NCBI RefSeq assembly: GCF_001673535.1 | Contig: NZ_LZLY01000077.1 | Coordinates: 1-48,849 of the forward strand | Source: Mycobacterium sp. 1081908.1 | GTDB taxonomy: Bacteria; Actinomycetota; Actinomycetes; Mycobacteriales; Mycobacteriaceae | Reading direction: 5' to 3' | Length of the DNA stretch: 48,849 nt | Shown: in pieces, positions 9,067-18,433 of the stretch | Layout of the letters: every line of letters begins with the position of its first letter | How positions within the stretch are numbered: the first letter of the stretch is position 1 | Notes under the pieces: generated by a model | What the model was told of the DNA's origin: nothing | Databases searched by the model: none | Seen by the model: the letters and a program-made list of their open reading frames with translations, nothing else | Made by a program: the position numbers and the translations under genes

Positions 9067-9930
9067 ATGCATGAGCCGTTTATCGGGAGCGAGGCGGTCG
9101 CTGCTCGGATTGTGAGCCCGCACGCGCTGCGCAGCCGATTCCGAGCGATCCATCCCGACGTCTACGTCAGCGCCGATACGGAACTCACCGCGGTGTTACG
9201 CGCGCGGGCGGCGTGGTTGTGGTCCCGCCGGCGCGGCGTCGTCGCGGGTCGCTCAGCGTCGGCGCTGCACGGCGCCAAATGGATCGATGATCGCGCCCCG
9301 GCCGAGTTGCTCTACGCGTATCGCCGTCCGCCCAGCGGAATCCGCACCTGGTCGGATCGCGTCGCCGACGACGAGATACAACTGATCGCCGGGATCCCTG
9401 CAACGACACCCGCTCGAACAGCTCTCGACCTCGCCTGCCGTTATCCGATGGACAAGGCGGTCGCCGCCGTCGACGCGCTGGCTCGCGCAACCGGTCTCAA
9501 AATGATCGATGTCGAGATGCTCGCCGACCGGTACGGGGGACGTCGAGGCATCAGGGGTGCCCGTCAGGCGCTGGCGCTCGTCGATCCGGGCGCCGAGTCA
9601 CCCCGGGAGACCTGGCTGAGACTTTTGTTGATCCGCGCGGGCTTCCCGCCGCCGCAAACCCAGATCCCGGTTTACGACGATTACGGCTGTCTGGTCGCGG
9701 TCTTCGACATGGGTTGGGAGGACCTCAAATTGGCAGCCGACTACGAAGGCGATCACCATCGCACCGACCGAAGGCAATTCAATCGCGACATTCGACGTGC
9801 CGAAGCCGTCGCGGAATTGGGTTGGGTCGACGTACGGATTACGGCAGAGGACACTCCTGCCGGGATCATCGGTCGCATTTCGGCGGCGTGGCGGCGCCCA
9901 ACGTGCACTCAGCGCGGAATTTCGGCCTGA
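9067..9930 (+). CDS. AbiEi-like/DUF559-like protein with a PD-(D/E)xK nuclease-type C-terminus
   Basis: This 287-residue protein has no signal peptide. The first ~100 residues (SPHALRSRFRAIHPDVYVS, then VVAGRSASALHGA) resemble the winged-helix and Arg-rich front part of AbiEi-type or DUF559-linked proteins. The C-terminal part has VFDMGWEDLKLAADYEGDHH followed by RTDRRQFNRDIRR, which fits a Vsr/DUF559-like nuclease core with Asp then Glu-x-Asp. DNA cleavage is inferred, not shown. The last eight codons and stop lie inside the right-hand 52-bp repeat. There is no toxin or antitoxin partner gene next to it. It interrupts two protease paralogues, suggesting arrival as a unit. Start ATG 9067 follows a short gap after the left repeat, without a strong ribosome site. 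Confidence 0.7.
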   Translation: MHEPFIGSEAVAARIVSPHALRSRFRAIHPDVYVSADTELTAVLRARAAWLWSRRRGVVAGRSASALHGAKWIDDRAPAELLYAYRRPPSGIRTWSDRVADDEIQLIAGIPATTPARTALDLACRYPMDKAVAAVDALARATGLKMIDVEMLADRYGGRRGIRGARQALALVDPGAESPRETWLRLLLIRAGFPPPQTQIPVYDDYGCLVAVFDMGWEDLKLAADYEGDHHRTDRRQFNRDIRRAEAVAELGWVDVRITAEDTPAGIIGRISAAWRRPTCTQRGISA

Positions 9931-9953
9931 TTTTCGCGCTGAATGCACGTTCG
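9902..9953. repeat. Right 52-bp repeat flanking the endonuclease-like gene (near-perfect palindromic arms)
   Basis: The second copy of the 52-bp repeat is a direct repeat of 8980-9031. Its arms cgtgcactcagcgcg and cgcgctgaatgcacg are complementary with one mismatch over 15 bases, so it could fold as a strong hairpin. It supplies the final codons and stop (9928-9930) of the gene it flanks, and the hairpin could also end transcription. The next protease start is 88 bases downstream. Confidence 0.85.
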
Positions 9954-10041
9954 GCGATTAGGCCGCGACGCGCCGAGGCGAGATCAAGCCGTGACCATTC
10001 CGCGTTCGGACGGGTATTCGGTGCTGCAAATATTGACAGCC

Positions 10042-11598
10042 ATGTCGCGCCTGAGACCGTTGAGCTCGGCGCTGCTGTCGTTCGGGATTTTGGTTGCGGG
10101 ACAACAGGTACTGCCGGTGGCCGGCGCGACCCCGGAACCGGGTGCGGGCCAGACCCCGACCCCGGCTCCGCCGGCCGCCGCGGCGCGTCCGCAGGGCTGG
10201 GGCAGCTGCAGCCAATTCCTGACCGACACCAGCGACGTCCCCACCGCCCAGTGCACCACCGTGTCGGTCCCCGTCGACTACGCCAATCCGGGCGGCGCGC
10301 AGGCCAAGCTGGCGGTGATCCGGGTGCCCGCGACGGGCCGGCGGATGGGATCGCTGTTGGTCAACCCCGGCGGGCCGGGCGCGTCCGCGGTCGACATGGT
10401 CGCCGGCATGGCATCGGACCTGGAGAACAGCGACATCACCCGAAACTTCGACCTGGTCGGGTTCGACCCTCGAGGCGTGGGCCACTCGACCCCGCAGCTG
10501 CGCTGCCGCAGCGACGCCGACTTCGACGCGTTCCGGCGCGAACCGATGGTCGACTACAGCCCGGGCGGGGTGGCCCACATCGAGCAGCTCAACCAGCACC
10601 TGGCCCAGCAATGCGCCAGCCGGATGGGCAACGCGTTCCTGGCCAACGCGGGAACCGCGTCCGTCGCGCACGACATGGACATGGTCCGCCAGGCGCTGGG
10701 CGACGACCAGATCAACTACCTCGGCTACAGCTACGGCACCGAGCTGGGCACCGCCTACCTCGAGGGGTTCGGCGACCACGTGCGGGCGATGGTGCTCGAC
10801 GGCGCCATCGACCCGACGGTGGACCCGGTCACCGAGAACATCAACCAAATGGCCGGATTCCAAACGGCTTTCAACGACTACGCCAAAGACTGCGCCCGCT
10901 CGGCCGGCTGCCCGCTGGGTACCGATCCCGCTCAATTCGTCAACCGCTACCACGCCCTGGTCGACCCGCTGGTCGCCAAGCCGGGGCGGACGTCGGACCC
11001 GCGCGGGCTGAGCTACGCCGACGCGACCACCGGCACCATCAACGCGCTTTACACCCCGCAGCACTGGAAGTACCTGACCAGTGGCCTGCTCGGGCTGGCG
11101 CGCGGCACCGACGCCGGTGACTTGCTGTTGCTGGCCGACGATTACGAGGGCCGGGACAAGAACGGGCACTACAGCAACGACCAGGACGCGTTCAACGCCG
11201 TGCGTTGCGTCGACGCGCCGACGCCGACGGATTCGGCGACGTGGGTCGCCGCCGATCAAAAGATGCGCCAGGTCGCCCCGTTCCTGAGCTACGGGCAGTT
11301 CACCGGCAACGCCCCGCGCGACCTGTGCGCGCTGTGGCCGGTGCCCGCCACCTCCAGGCCGCACGCCGCGGCGCCCGTCGCGCCGGGCAGGGCCGTCGTC
11401 GTCTCCACGACGCACGACCCCGCCACGCCGTACCAGGCCGGTGTGAACCTGGCCCGGCAGCTCGGCGCCCCCTTGATCACCTACGACGGCACCCAGCACA
11501 CCGCCGTGTTCAACGGCGACCAGTGCGTGGACACCGCGGTGGTGCGCTACTTCGTGGCGGGCGCGCTGCCGCCCGCGTCGCTGCGGTGCCGGTCCTGA
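10042..11598 (+). CDS. Exported serine protease, paralogue of Hip1/CaeA (Rv2223c-like)
   Basis: This 518-residue alpha/beta hydrolase is closely similar to the caeA product along its length: NPGGPGAS oxyanion loop, GFDPRGVGHSTP, nucleophile GYSYGTELG, acid TTHDPATPY, and His in GTQHTAVF. The N-terminus has a Sec-type signal (SALLSFGILVAG followed by PVAGA) but no lipobox cysteine, so this protein is likely released or held by other means, unlike the lipoprotein paralogue. A Pro/Ala-rich linker follows the signal. ATG 10042 is preferred because it begins the signal peptide; the frame remains open upstream into the 52-bp repeat. The pair probably arose by tandem duplication before the endonuclease-like gene came between them. 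Confidence 0.92.
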   Translation: MSRLRPLSSALLSFGILVAGQQVLPVAGATPEPGAGQTPTPAPPAAAARPQGWGSCSQFLTDTSDVPTAQCTTVSVPVDYANPGGAQAKLAVIRVPATGRRMGSLLVNPGGPGASAVDMVAGMASDLENSDITRNFDLVGFDPRGVGHSTPQLRCRSDADFDAFRREPMVDYSPGGVAHIEQLNQHLAQQCASRMGNAFLANAGTASVAHDMDMVRQALGDDQINYLGYSYGTELGTAYLEGFGDHVRAMVLDGAIDPTVDPVTENINQMAGFQTAFNDYAKDCARSAGCPLGTDPAQFVNRYHALVDPLVAKPGRTSDPRGLSYADATTGTINALYTPQHWKYLTSGLLGLARGTDAGDLLLLADDYEGRDKNGHYSNDQDAFNAVRCVDAPTPTDSATWVAADQKMRQVAPFLSYGQFTGNAPRDLCALWPVPATSRPHAAAPVAPGRAVVVSTTHDPATPYQAGVNLARQLGAPLITYDGTQHTAVFNGDQCVDTAVVRYFVAGALPPASLRCRS

Positions 11599-11705
11599 CC
11601 TAAACCGCCGGTTTCCGCTCGGGCGTCCTGCTAGGTTGCATTCACCTGACGGATGGAGGACCGCCGGGCTAGTGACAACCGGGGCTAGCTGGCAGGTGGA
11701 CCGAA

Positions 11706-13355
11706 ATGTCGTTTGTAATCGCGGCGCCGGAGCTGATGGCCGCGGCCGCATCGGATTTGGCCGGCATCGGGTCGGCGCTGGGCGCGGCCCGCGCGGCGGC
11801 GGTCTCGACGACGGGCGTGCTGGCCCCAGCGGAGGACGAGGTGTCGGCGGCCATCGCGGCGCTGTTCTCCGCCCACGGCCGGCAGTTCCAGGGACTCGGT
11901 GCGCAGGCGGCGGTGTTTCATGACCAGTTCGTGCAGGCCTTGCGGGCGGCGGCGGGGGGCTATACGGCGGCCGAGGCGGCGAATTCTTCGCCGCTGCAAA
12001 CCGTCTGGCAAGACGTGCGGGGGGCGATCAACGCGCCCACGCAATTGTTGTTGGGGACCCCGCTGATCGGCAACGGCACCAACGGCGCGCCGGGGACCGG
12101 GCAGCCCGGCGGGCCGGGCGGGCTGTTGTGGGGCAACGGCGGCAACGGCGGGTCCGGCCTGCCGGGGCAACCCGGCGGCCGGGGCGGTAACGCCGGGCTG
12201 CTCGGCAACGGCGGGGCCGGCGGGGCCGGCGGGCCCGGTGCAACCGGCGGCGTCGGCGGGGCGGGCGGCACCGGCGGCGTCCTGTTCGGCAATGGCGGTG
12301 TCGGCGGCACCGGCGGGGCCGGCCTTGCGGGCGGCGGTATCGGTGGAGCCGGCGGGCCCGGCGGGGCGGGCATCGGTCTGCTGAGCATGGGCGGTAACGG
12401 CGGCGTGGGCGGGACCGGCGGCACCGGGTTGGCCGGCACCGCCGGCTCTGTCAACGGTGGCACCGGCGGTGCCGGCGGGGTAGGTGGTGCCGGCGGCGCA
12501 GGCTCGGGCTTGTTCGGTGAAGGTGGTACCGGCGGCGCCGGCGGCGATGGCGGCCCGGGCGGCAGCACCACCTTCAGCGGCGGTGTCGGCGGCACCGGCG
12601 GCGTCGGTGGCAACGGCGGAATCGGCTTGAACGGCGGCCATGGCGGCAATGGCGGTGCCGGCGGCCAAGGCGTCCTCATCACCGCCAGCGGCGCCATCGC
12701 CGGCGGTGGTGGCGGCGGCGGCGGCGCCGGAGGCAGCGGCCAATTGGGCGGCTTGTTCATCACCGGCGGAAGCGGCGGCACCGCCGGAGCCGGCGGCCCC
12801 GGCGGCGGCGCGGAACTGATCGATCCCAGCCTCAGCCTCGACCTGACCAGCGGCGGCGGCGCGGGAGGCCAAGGGGGCGGCTCGAACTTGCTGATCACCG
12901 GCGGTACCGGTGGCGGTGGTGGCGGTGGCGCGGCCGTCAACGTCGGTGCCACCACGATCACCGGCGGTTCCGGCGGCAACGGAGCGGGTCCCGGGGTCTT
13001 CGTCCTCAACGGCGGAGGCGGCGGCACCGTCACCGGCACAACGGCCTCATCCGTGGAAGCCGCCGGGGGCGGCGGTGGCGGTGGTGGCATCGGCCTCAGC
13101 GGTACCGGCGGCGGTGGTGGCACCGGCGGCGGCGTCGATGGGGGCACCGGCGGCACCGGCGGCGCCGGCGGTACTGGCGGCAGCGGCGGCGCCAACGGCA
13201 ACAGCGGCACCGGAAGCGGCGGCGGCACCGCTGGAGCCGGCGGCGTAGGCGACGTCCTCAGCGGCGGTGGCGGCGGTGGCGGCGGGGGCAGCGCCGCCGT
13301 CATGGGCACCGGCACCGGCACCGCCACCGGCGGCCGCGGTGGCACGGGCCTCTAG
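11706..13355 (+). CDS. PE_PGRS family protein
   Basis: This 549-residue protein starts [15 protein letters not shown], the PE domain with Pro8-Glu9, which runs as a helical pair to about residue 93. A short linker holds [20 protein letters not shown]. The rest is almost wholly Gly-Gly-x/Gly-Asn-Gly repeats (PGRS region). PE domains usually guide secretion by an ESX type VII system and pair with PPE proteins; no PPE gene is adjacent. The GGCGGx coding repeats are prone to slippage and length change, and the protein ends GRGGTGL without a separate C-terminal domain. AGGTGG lies a few bases before the ATG. It sits between the second protease gene and glnA2, where I recall no PE gene in M. tuberculosis. 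Confidence 0.95.
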   Translation: MSFVIAAPELMAAAASDLAGIGSALGAARAAAVSTTGVLAPAEDEVSAAIAALFSAHGRQFQGLGAQAAVFHDQFVQALRAAAGGYTAAEAANSSPLQTVWQDVRGAINAPTQLLLGTPLIGNGTNGAPGTGQPGGPGGLLWGNGGNGGSGLPGQPGGRGGNAGLLGNGGAGGAGGPGATGGVGGAGGTGGVLFGNGGVGGTGGAGLAGGGIGGAGGPGGAGIGLLSMGGNGGVGGTGGTGLAGTAGSVNGGTGGAGGVGGAGGAGSGLFGEGGTGGAGGDGGPGGSTTFSGGVGGTGGVGGNGGIGLNGGHGGNGGAGGQGVLITASGAIAGGGGGGGGAGGSGQLGGLFITGGSGGTAGAGGPGGGAELIDPSLSLDLTSGGGAGGQGGGSNLLITGGTGGGGGGGAAVNVGATTITGGSGGNGAGPGVFVLNGGGGGTVTGTTASSVEAAGGGGGGGGIGLSGTGGGGGTGGGVDGGTGGTGGAGGTGGSGGANGNSGTGSGGGTAGAGGVGDVLSGGGGGGGGGSAAVMGTGTGTATGGRGGTGL

Positions 13356-13406
13356 CACCCCACATCGGCCGCGGCCGGCCGCCGCAACGGTTCTGAGCGG
13401 GAGTCG

Positions 13407-13438
13407 GTAACACAAAATTAACAGCGGTTGCCTACTGT
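13407..13438 (+). promoter_or_regulatory. Candidate GlnR site and leaderless promoter of glnA2
   Basis: GTAAC at 13407-13411 and TTAAC at 13418-13422 are separated by six bases, giving the AC-n9-AC spacing described for GlnR boxes in mycobacteria (the second half-site deviates from GNAAC). TACTGT at 13433-13438 fits a -10 element, and the ATG at 13446 begins seven bases later, so transcription could start at the ATG itself. No ribosome site precedes the ATG, which agrees with a leaderless message. Confidence 0.4.
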
Positions 13439-13445
13439 TCGAGTT

Positions 13446-14786
13446 ATGGATCGACAGAAGGAATTCGTCCTCCGCACCCTGGAGGAACGGGACATCCGCT
13501 TCGTTCGGCTGTGGTTCACCGATGTGCTGGGCTACCTCAAGTCCGTCGCCATCGCCCCGGCCGAGCTCGAAGGCGCCTTCGAGGAGGGCATCGGCTTCGA
13601 TGGGTCCTCGATCGAGGGCTTCGCGCGGGTCTCGGAATCCGACACCGTCGCCAACCCCGACCCGTCGACCTTCCAGGTGCTGCCCTGGGCGACCTCGTCG
13701 GGCCACCACCACTCCGCCCGGATGTTCTGCGACATCACCATGCCCGACGGCTCGCCGTCCTGGGCGGACCCGCGGCACGTGCTGCGGCGCCAGCTGCAGA
13801 AGGCCAACGACCTCGGTTTTTCCTGCTACGTGCACCCGGAGATCGAATTCTTCCTGTTGAAGCCCGGAGCCGACGACGGGTCGCGCCCCGTCCCCGTCGA
13901 CAGCGCCGGCTATTTCGACCAGGCGGTCCACGACTCCGCGTCCAACTTCCGCCGGGACGCCATCGAGGCGCTGGAGTTCATGGGCATTTCGGTCGAATTC
14001 AGCCATCACGAGGGCGCGCCCGGCCAGCAGGAGATCGACCTGCGCTTCGCCGACGCGCTGTCGATGGCGGACAACGTCATGACGTTCCGCTACGTCATCA
14101 AGGAAGTCGCGATCGAAAACGGCGCGCGGGCGTCGTTCATGCCCAAGCCGTTCGCGGAACACCCCGGCTCGGCCATGCACACCCACATGAGCCTGTTCGA
14201 GGGCGACGTCAACGCCTTCCACAGCACGGACGACCCGCTGCAGCTGTCGGACGTCGGCAAGTCGTTCATCGCCGGGATCCTCGAGCACGCCTCGGAGATC
14301 AGCGCCGTCACCAACCAGTGGGTCAACTCCTACAAGCGGCTGGTGCAGGGCGGCGAGGCGCCCACCAACGCGTCGTGGGGTGCGGCCAACCGGTCGGCCT
14401 TGGTGCGGGTGCCCATGTACACCCCGCACAAGACGTCGTCGCGGCGCATCGAGGTGCGCAGCCCCGACTCGGCGTGCAACCCGTACCTGGCGTTCGCCGT
14501 CCTGCTGGCCGCCGGATTGCGCGGGGTGGAGAAGGGCTACGTGCTGGGGCCGCAGGCCGAGGACAACGTGTGGGATCTGACGCCCGAGGAACGCCTCACG
14601 ATGGGATACCGCGAGCTGCCCACCAGTCTCGACGCCGCGCTGCGCGCCATGGAGGCCTCCGAGCTCGTCGCGGAAACCTTGGGGGAGCATGTGTTTGACT
14701 TCTTCCTGCGCAACAAGCGCACGGAGTGGGCGAACTACCGCAGCCACGTCACGCCCTACGAGCTGCGCACCTACCTGTCGCTGTAG
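13446..14786 (+). CDS. glnA2: Glutamine synthetase, type I, GlnA2
   Basis: GlnA2 is a 446-residue glutamine synthetase-fold enzyme expected to make glutamine from glutamate, ATP and ammonia, though GlnA2 paralogues are not the main enzyme in M. tuberculosis. Motifs include FDGSSIEGF, HPEIEFFLL, the ATP-site region NGARASFMPKPF, and RRIEVRSPDSACNPYLAF. Where GlnA1 has the adenylylation tyrosine ([11 protein letters not shown]), this protein has EDNVWDLTPEE, with Trp in place of Tyr, so it should not be a target of GlnE at that site. The start at ATG 13446 (MDRQKEF) matches the known orthologue and a leaderless promoter; a longer GTG-type start six codons upstream is unlikely. glnE follows after 18 bases. 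Confidence 0.96.
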   Translation: MDRQKEFVLRTLEERDIRFVRLWFTDVLGYLKSVAIAPAELEGAFEEGIGFDGSSIEGFARVSESDTVANPDPSTFQVLPWATSSGHHHSARMFCDITMPDGSPSWADPRHVLRRQLQKANDLGFSCYVHPEIEFFLLKPGADDGSRPVPVDSAGYFDQAVHDSASNFRRDAIEALEFMGISVEFSHHEGAPGQQEIDLRFADALSMADNVMTFRYVIKEVAIENGARASFMPKPFAEHPGSAMHTHMSLFEGDVNAFHSTDDPLQLSDVGKSFIAGILEHASEISAVTNQWVNSYKRLVQGGEAPTNASWGAANRSALVRVPMYTPHKTSSRRIEVRSPDSACNPYLAFAVLLAAGLRGVEKGYVLGPQAEDNVWDLTPEERLTMGYRELPTSLDAALRAMEASELVAETLGEHVFDFFLRNKRTEWANYRSHVTPYELRTYLSL

Positions 14787-14804
14787 GCGGGCTGCGCTAC
14801 CGTC

Positions 14805-17789
14805 GTGGGCGTGACCAAACCCGCGACCGAGCGCCCCCGGCTGCCCAGCGTGGGCCGGCTCGGGTTGGTCGACCCTCCCGCGGGTGACCGTCTGGGACAG
14901 CTGGGTTGGTACGAGCGCGACGACCAGAACTACGTCGACCGACTGTGGGCGTTGTCGCGCGCGCCCGACCCCGACGCCGCGCTGCGGGTGCTGGTTCGGC
15001 TGTGGGAGAACCCGGACAGCGATTGGGATGAGCTGAGCGCCGCGCTGCTCACCGAGCGCGGGCTGCGGGGGCGGCTGTTCGGGGTGCTCGGCTCGTCGCT
15101 GGCGTTGGGCGATCACCTGGCCGCCAATCCGCAGTCCTGGAAGCTGTTGCGGGGCAAGGCCCACCTGCCCTCCCGCGACGAACTGCTCGCGACGTTCATC
15201 GACTGCGTCGACGAGGCGCTGAGCGCCCCGGGCTCGGCGCTGGAGCGCCTGCGCGTCCTGTACCGCGACCAGCTGCTGGTGTTGGCGGCCCTCGACGTGG
15301 CCGCCACGGTCGAGGACGAGCCGGTCCTCCCGTTCACCGTGGTGGGCGCCCAGCTGTCGGACCTGGCGGACGCGGCGCTGGCGGCCGCGCTGCGGGTGGC
15401 CGAGGTCAGCGTGTGCGGCGACCGGACGCCGCCGCGGCTGGCGGTCATCGCGATGGGCAAATGCGGTGCCCGCGAACTGAACTACGTCAGCGACGTCGAC
15501 GTCATCTTCGTCGGCGAGCGCGCGGACGCGCTCACCACCCGCGTGGCCGGCGAGATGATGAAGGTGGCCTCCGAGGCCTTCTTCCAGGTCGACGCCGGCC
15601 TACGCCCGGAGGGTCGCAGCGGCGAGCTGGTCCGCACCGTCGAATCGCACATCGCCTATTACCAGCGCTGGGCCAAGACGTGGGAGTTCCAGGCGCTGCT
15701 GAAAGCCCGGGCGGCCGTCGGCGACGCCGAGCTCGGCGAGCGCTACCTGGCCGCCCTGACGCCCATGGTCTGGGTCGCCTGTGAGCGCGAGGATTTCGTC
15801 GTCGAGGTCCAGGCCATGCGCCGCCGGGTCGAGCGGCTGGTGCCCGCCGAGGTCCGCGCGCGCGAGATCAAACTCGGCAGCGGCGGGCTGCGCGACGTGG
15901 AGTTCGCGGTGCAGCTGCTGCAGCTGGTGCACGGCCGCAGCGACGACTCGCTGCACGTGGCCTCCACGGTCGACGCGCTGGACGCGCTCGGCCGCGGCGG
16001 CTACATCGGGCGCGAGGACGCGGCCAACCTGACCGCCTCCTACGAGTTCCTGCGGTTGCTCGAGCACCGGCTGCAGCTGCAGCGGCTCAAGCGCACGCAT
16101 CTTCTGCCGGAGGTCGACGACGAGGAGGCGGTGCGCTGGCTGGCGCGCGCCGCGCACATCCGGCCCGACGGCCGCCACGACGCGGCGGGCGTGCTGCGCG
16201 AGGAGCTCCGGCACCAGAACGTGCGGGTGTCGGGGCTGCACGCCAAGCTCTTCTATCAGCCGCTGCTGGAGTCGATCGGGCCGGCCGGTCTGGAGATCGC
16301 GCACGGCATCACCTCCGAGGGCGCCGAGCGGCAGCTGGCCGCGCTGGGCTACGAGGGCCCGCAGACCGCGTTGAAGCACATGTCCGCGCTGGTCAACCAG
16401 AGTGGCCGGCGCGGCCGGGTGCAGTCGGTGCTGCTGCCCCGGTTGCTGAACTGGATGTCCTACGCGCCCGATCCGGACGGCGGGCTGCTGGCCTACCGGC
16501 GCCTGTCCGAGGCGCTGGGCGGCGAGAGCTGGTACCTGTCCACGCTGCGCGACAAGCCCGCGGTGGCCAGGCGGCTCATGCACGTGCTGGGGACCTCCGC
16601 CTACGTGCCGGACCTGCTGATGCGCGCGCCCCGGGTGATTCAGGACTACGGCGACGGTCCGGGCGGCCCCAAGCTGCTCGAGACCGACCCTGCCACGGTG
16701 GCCCGGGCGCTGATCGCCTCGGCGAGCCGCCACCCCGACCCGGTGCGCGCGATCGCCGCGGCCCGCACGCTGCGGCGCCGCGAGCTGGCCCGCATCGGTT
16801 CGGCCGACCTGCTCGGTTTCCTCGAGGTCACCGACGTGTGCAAGGCGCTCACCTCGGTGTGGGTGGCCGTGCTGCAGGCCGCCCTGGACGCGATGATCCG
16901 GGCCAACCTCCCCGAAAACGGCAGGGCTCCCGCGGCCATCGCCGTCATCGGCATGGGCAGGCTGGGCGGCGCCGAGCTGGGCTACGGGTCCGACGCCGAC
17001 GTGATGTTCGTCTGCGAGCCGGCCGCCGGCGTCGACGACTCGCAGGCGGTGCGATGGTCGACGACGATCGCCGAGCAGGTGCGGGCGCTGCTGGGCACGC
17101 CCAGCGTCGACCCGCCGCTGGAGGTCGACGCGAACCTGCGGCCCGAGGGCCGCAGCGGCCCGCTGGTCCGCACGCTGAGTTCCTACACCGCCTACTACGC
17201 CCAGTGGGCGCAGCCGTGGGAGATCCAGGCCCTGCTGCGCGCGCACGCGGTCGCCGGCGACGCCGAGCTGGGCCAGCGGTTTTTGGTGATGGCGGACCAG
17301 ACGCGCTACCCGCCCGACGGAGTATCGGCCGAGGCGGTGCGCGAAATCCGCCGCATCAAGGCTCGCGTCGAGTCCGAGCGGTTGCCGCGGGGGGCCGACC
17401 CCAACACCCACACCAAGCTGGGTCGCGGGGGATTGGCCGACGTCGAGTGGACCGTGCAGCTCATGCAGCTGCGCCACGCCCACCGGGTCCCGGCCCTGCA
17501 CAACACCTCGACGCTGGAATCCCTGGACGCCATCGCCGCGGCCGACCTGGTGCCCGCCGACGACGTGGACCTGCTGCGGCAGGCCTGGCTGACGGCCACC
17601 CGGGCGCGCAACGCGCTGGTGTTGGTCCGCGGCAAGCCCACCGATCAGCTGCCGGGGCCGGGGCGCCAGCTCAAGGCGGTCGCGGTCGCCGCGGGCTGGT
17701 CATCCGACGACGGCGGGGAGTTCTTGGACAATTATCTGCGCGTAACGCGCCGGGCAAAAGCCGTGGTGCGCAAGGTGTTTGGAAGTTGA
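14805..17789 (+). CDS. glnE: Bifunctional glutamine synthetase adenylyltransferase/deadenylase
   Basis: GlnE is a 994-residue protein with two nucleotidyltransferase modules that add AMP to, or remove AMP from, a tyrosine of glutamine synthetase according to nitrogen supply. The first module has [19 protein letters not shown] (about residue 222), and the second has [19 protein letters not shown] (about residue 725); each keeps the paired Asp metal ligands. RPEGRSG occurs twice, once per module. It follows glnA2 closely and lies near the convergent glnA1, its likely substrate gene. GTG 14805 gives the usual length. TACCGT at 14798-14803 could serve a leaderless start at the second GTG (14811), which would drop two residues. 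Confidence 0.97.
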   Translation: MGVTKPATERPRLPSVGRLGLVDPPAGDRLGQLGWYERDDQNYVDRLWALSRAPDPDAALRVLVRLWENPDSDWDELSAALLTERGLRGRLFGVLGSSLALGDHLAANPQSWKLLRGKAHLPSRDELLATFIDCVDEALSAPGSALERLRVLYRDQLLVLAALDVAATVEDEPVLPFTVVGAQLSDLADAALAAALRVAEVSVCGDRTPPRLAVIAMGKCGARELNYVSDVDVIFVGERADALTTRVAGEMMKVASEAFFQVDAGLRPEGRSGELVRTVESHIAYYQRWAKTWEFQALLKARAAVGDAELGERYLAALTPMVWVACEREDFVVEVQAMRRRVERLVPAEVRAREIKLGSGGLRDVEFAVQLLQLVHGRSDDSLHVASTVDALDALGRGGYIGREDAANLTASYEFLRLLEHRLQLQRLKRTHLLPEVDDEEAVRWLARAAHIRPDGRHDAAGVLREELRHQNVRVSGLHAKLFYQPLLESIGPAGLEIAHGITSEGAERQLAALGYEGPQTALKHMSALVNQSGRRGRVQSVLLPRLLNWMSYAPDPDGGLLAYRRLSEALGGESWYLSTLRDKPAVARRLMHVLGTSAYVPDLLMRAPRVIQDYGDGPGGPKLLETDPATVARALIASASRHPDPVRAIAAARTLRRRELARIGSADLLGFLEVTDVCKALTSVWVAVLQAALDAMIRANLPENGRAPAAIAVIGMGRLGGAELGYGSDADVMFVCEPAAGVDDSQAVRWSTTIAEQVRALLGTPSVDPPLEVDANLRPEGRSGPLVRTLSSYTAYYAQWAQPWEIQALLRAHAVAGDAELGQRFLVMADQTRYPPDGVSAEAVREIRRIKARVESERLPRGADPNTHTKLGRGGLADVEWTVQLMQLRHAHRVPALHNTSTLESLDAIAAADLVPADDVDLLRQAWLTATRARNALVLVRGKPTDQLPGPGRQLKAVAVAAGWSSDDGGEFLDNYLRVTRRAKAVVRKVFGS

Positions 17790-17806
17790 GTCAGGAGGTC
17801 GGCGCG

Positions 17807-18433
17807 TTGGACGCCATATTCGAGGTGCTCAGCGCGGCGGAAGCCCAACGCGTGACCGCCCTGTACGCCCCGCTGGCCGACGCCGTCCGGGAACTCATCG
17901 ACGCCACGATCCGCACCGACGCCGACGACGACGTCGTCGCCGACGCGCGATCCACGATCGAGGCCGTCACCCGGTCGCTGCGGCAAAAGACCCGGCCGCT
18001 GGGGGTGACCTACCGCGTCGACGGCGGCCGCCCGCTGACGCTGGGCAACGCCGCGATCGGCCTGGGCAATCCGATCGCCCCGCCCGTGATCGTCCACCAC
18101 GACGGCGGCGGCCGGTGCTGGAGCGAGTTCGTCCTCGGGACCGCCTACGAGGGGCCGCCCAAGCTGGTGCACGGCGGGGTCAGCGCCCTGGTGCTCGACC
18201 ACATGCTGGGCGAGGCGGCCAGCGAGGGGCTGTCCAAGCCGCGGTTCACCGGGACCATCACCGTGAAGTACCTGCGCGGCACCCCGCTGGGACCGCTGCG
18301 TTCCGAGGCGTGGATCGACCGCAAGGAGGGCGTCAAAGTCTTTGCGCGCGGGACTATTTCGGACGCGCACGGCGTGACCGTCGAGGCGGAAGGCGTCTTC
18401 ATCGAGCCGTCGTGGGCCAGGGACGCCGAATGA
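17807..18433 (+). CDS. Hotdog-fold thioesterase (PaaI/4HBT-like)
   Basis: This 208-residue cytoplasmic protein has a C-terminal hotdog domain with the characteristic LVHGGVSALVLDHMLGEAAS helix (about residues 123-142) and a following TITVKYLRGTPLG strand. Such enzymes hydrolyse acyl-CoA or related thioesters; the acyl substrate is unknown. The first ~60 residues are helical with no recognised domain. A TTG start at 17807 is chosen because AGGAGG lies eight bases upstream and no ATG or GTG with similar support is present. The gap to glnE is 17 bases, and the stop codon overlaps the ATG of the next gene (ATGA), so these genes probably form one transcript. Confidence 0.82.
   Translation: MDAIFEVLSAAEAQRVTALYAPLADAVRELIDATIRTDADDDVVADARSTIEAVTRSLRQKTRPLGVTYRVDGGRPLTLGNAAIGLGNPIAPPVIVHHDGGGRCWSEFVLGTAYEGPPKLVHGGVSALVLDHMLGEAASEGLSKPRFTGTITVKYLRGTPLGPLRSEAWIDRKEGVKVFARGTISDAHGVTVEAEGVFIEPSWARDAE

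Noticed and set aside
9067..9930. Complete AbiEi/AbiEii type toxin-antitoxin pair
   Set aside because: Only one gene is present and its C-terminus looks nuclease-like; no AbiEii-type nucleotidyltransferase neighbour exists.
8980..9953. Repeat-bounded unit as a classical insertion sequence
   Set aside because: There is no transposase-like DDE or HUH protein, and the repeats are direct copies rather than terminal inverted repeats; a target-site duplication was not identified.
11960..13345. Long proline-rich frame on the minus strand of the PE_PGRS gene
   Set aside because: The GGC/GCC repeats of PE_PGRS give Pro repeats on the opposite strand; there is no start signal or domain.
15600..17501. 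Long minus-strand frame inside glnE
   Set aside because: Antisense of conserved adenylyltransferase motifs; no family resemblance.
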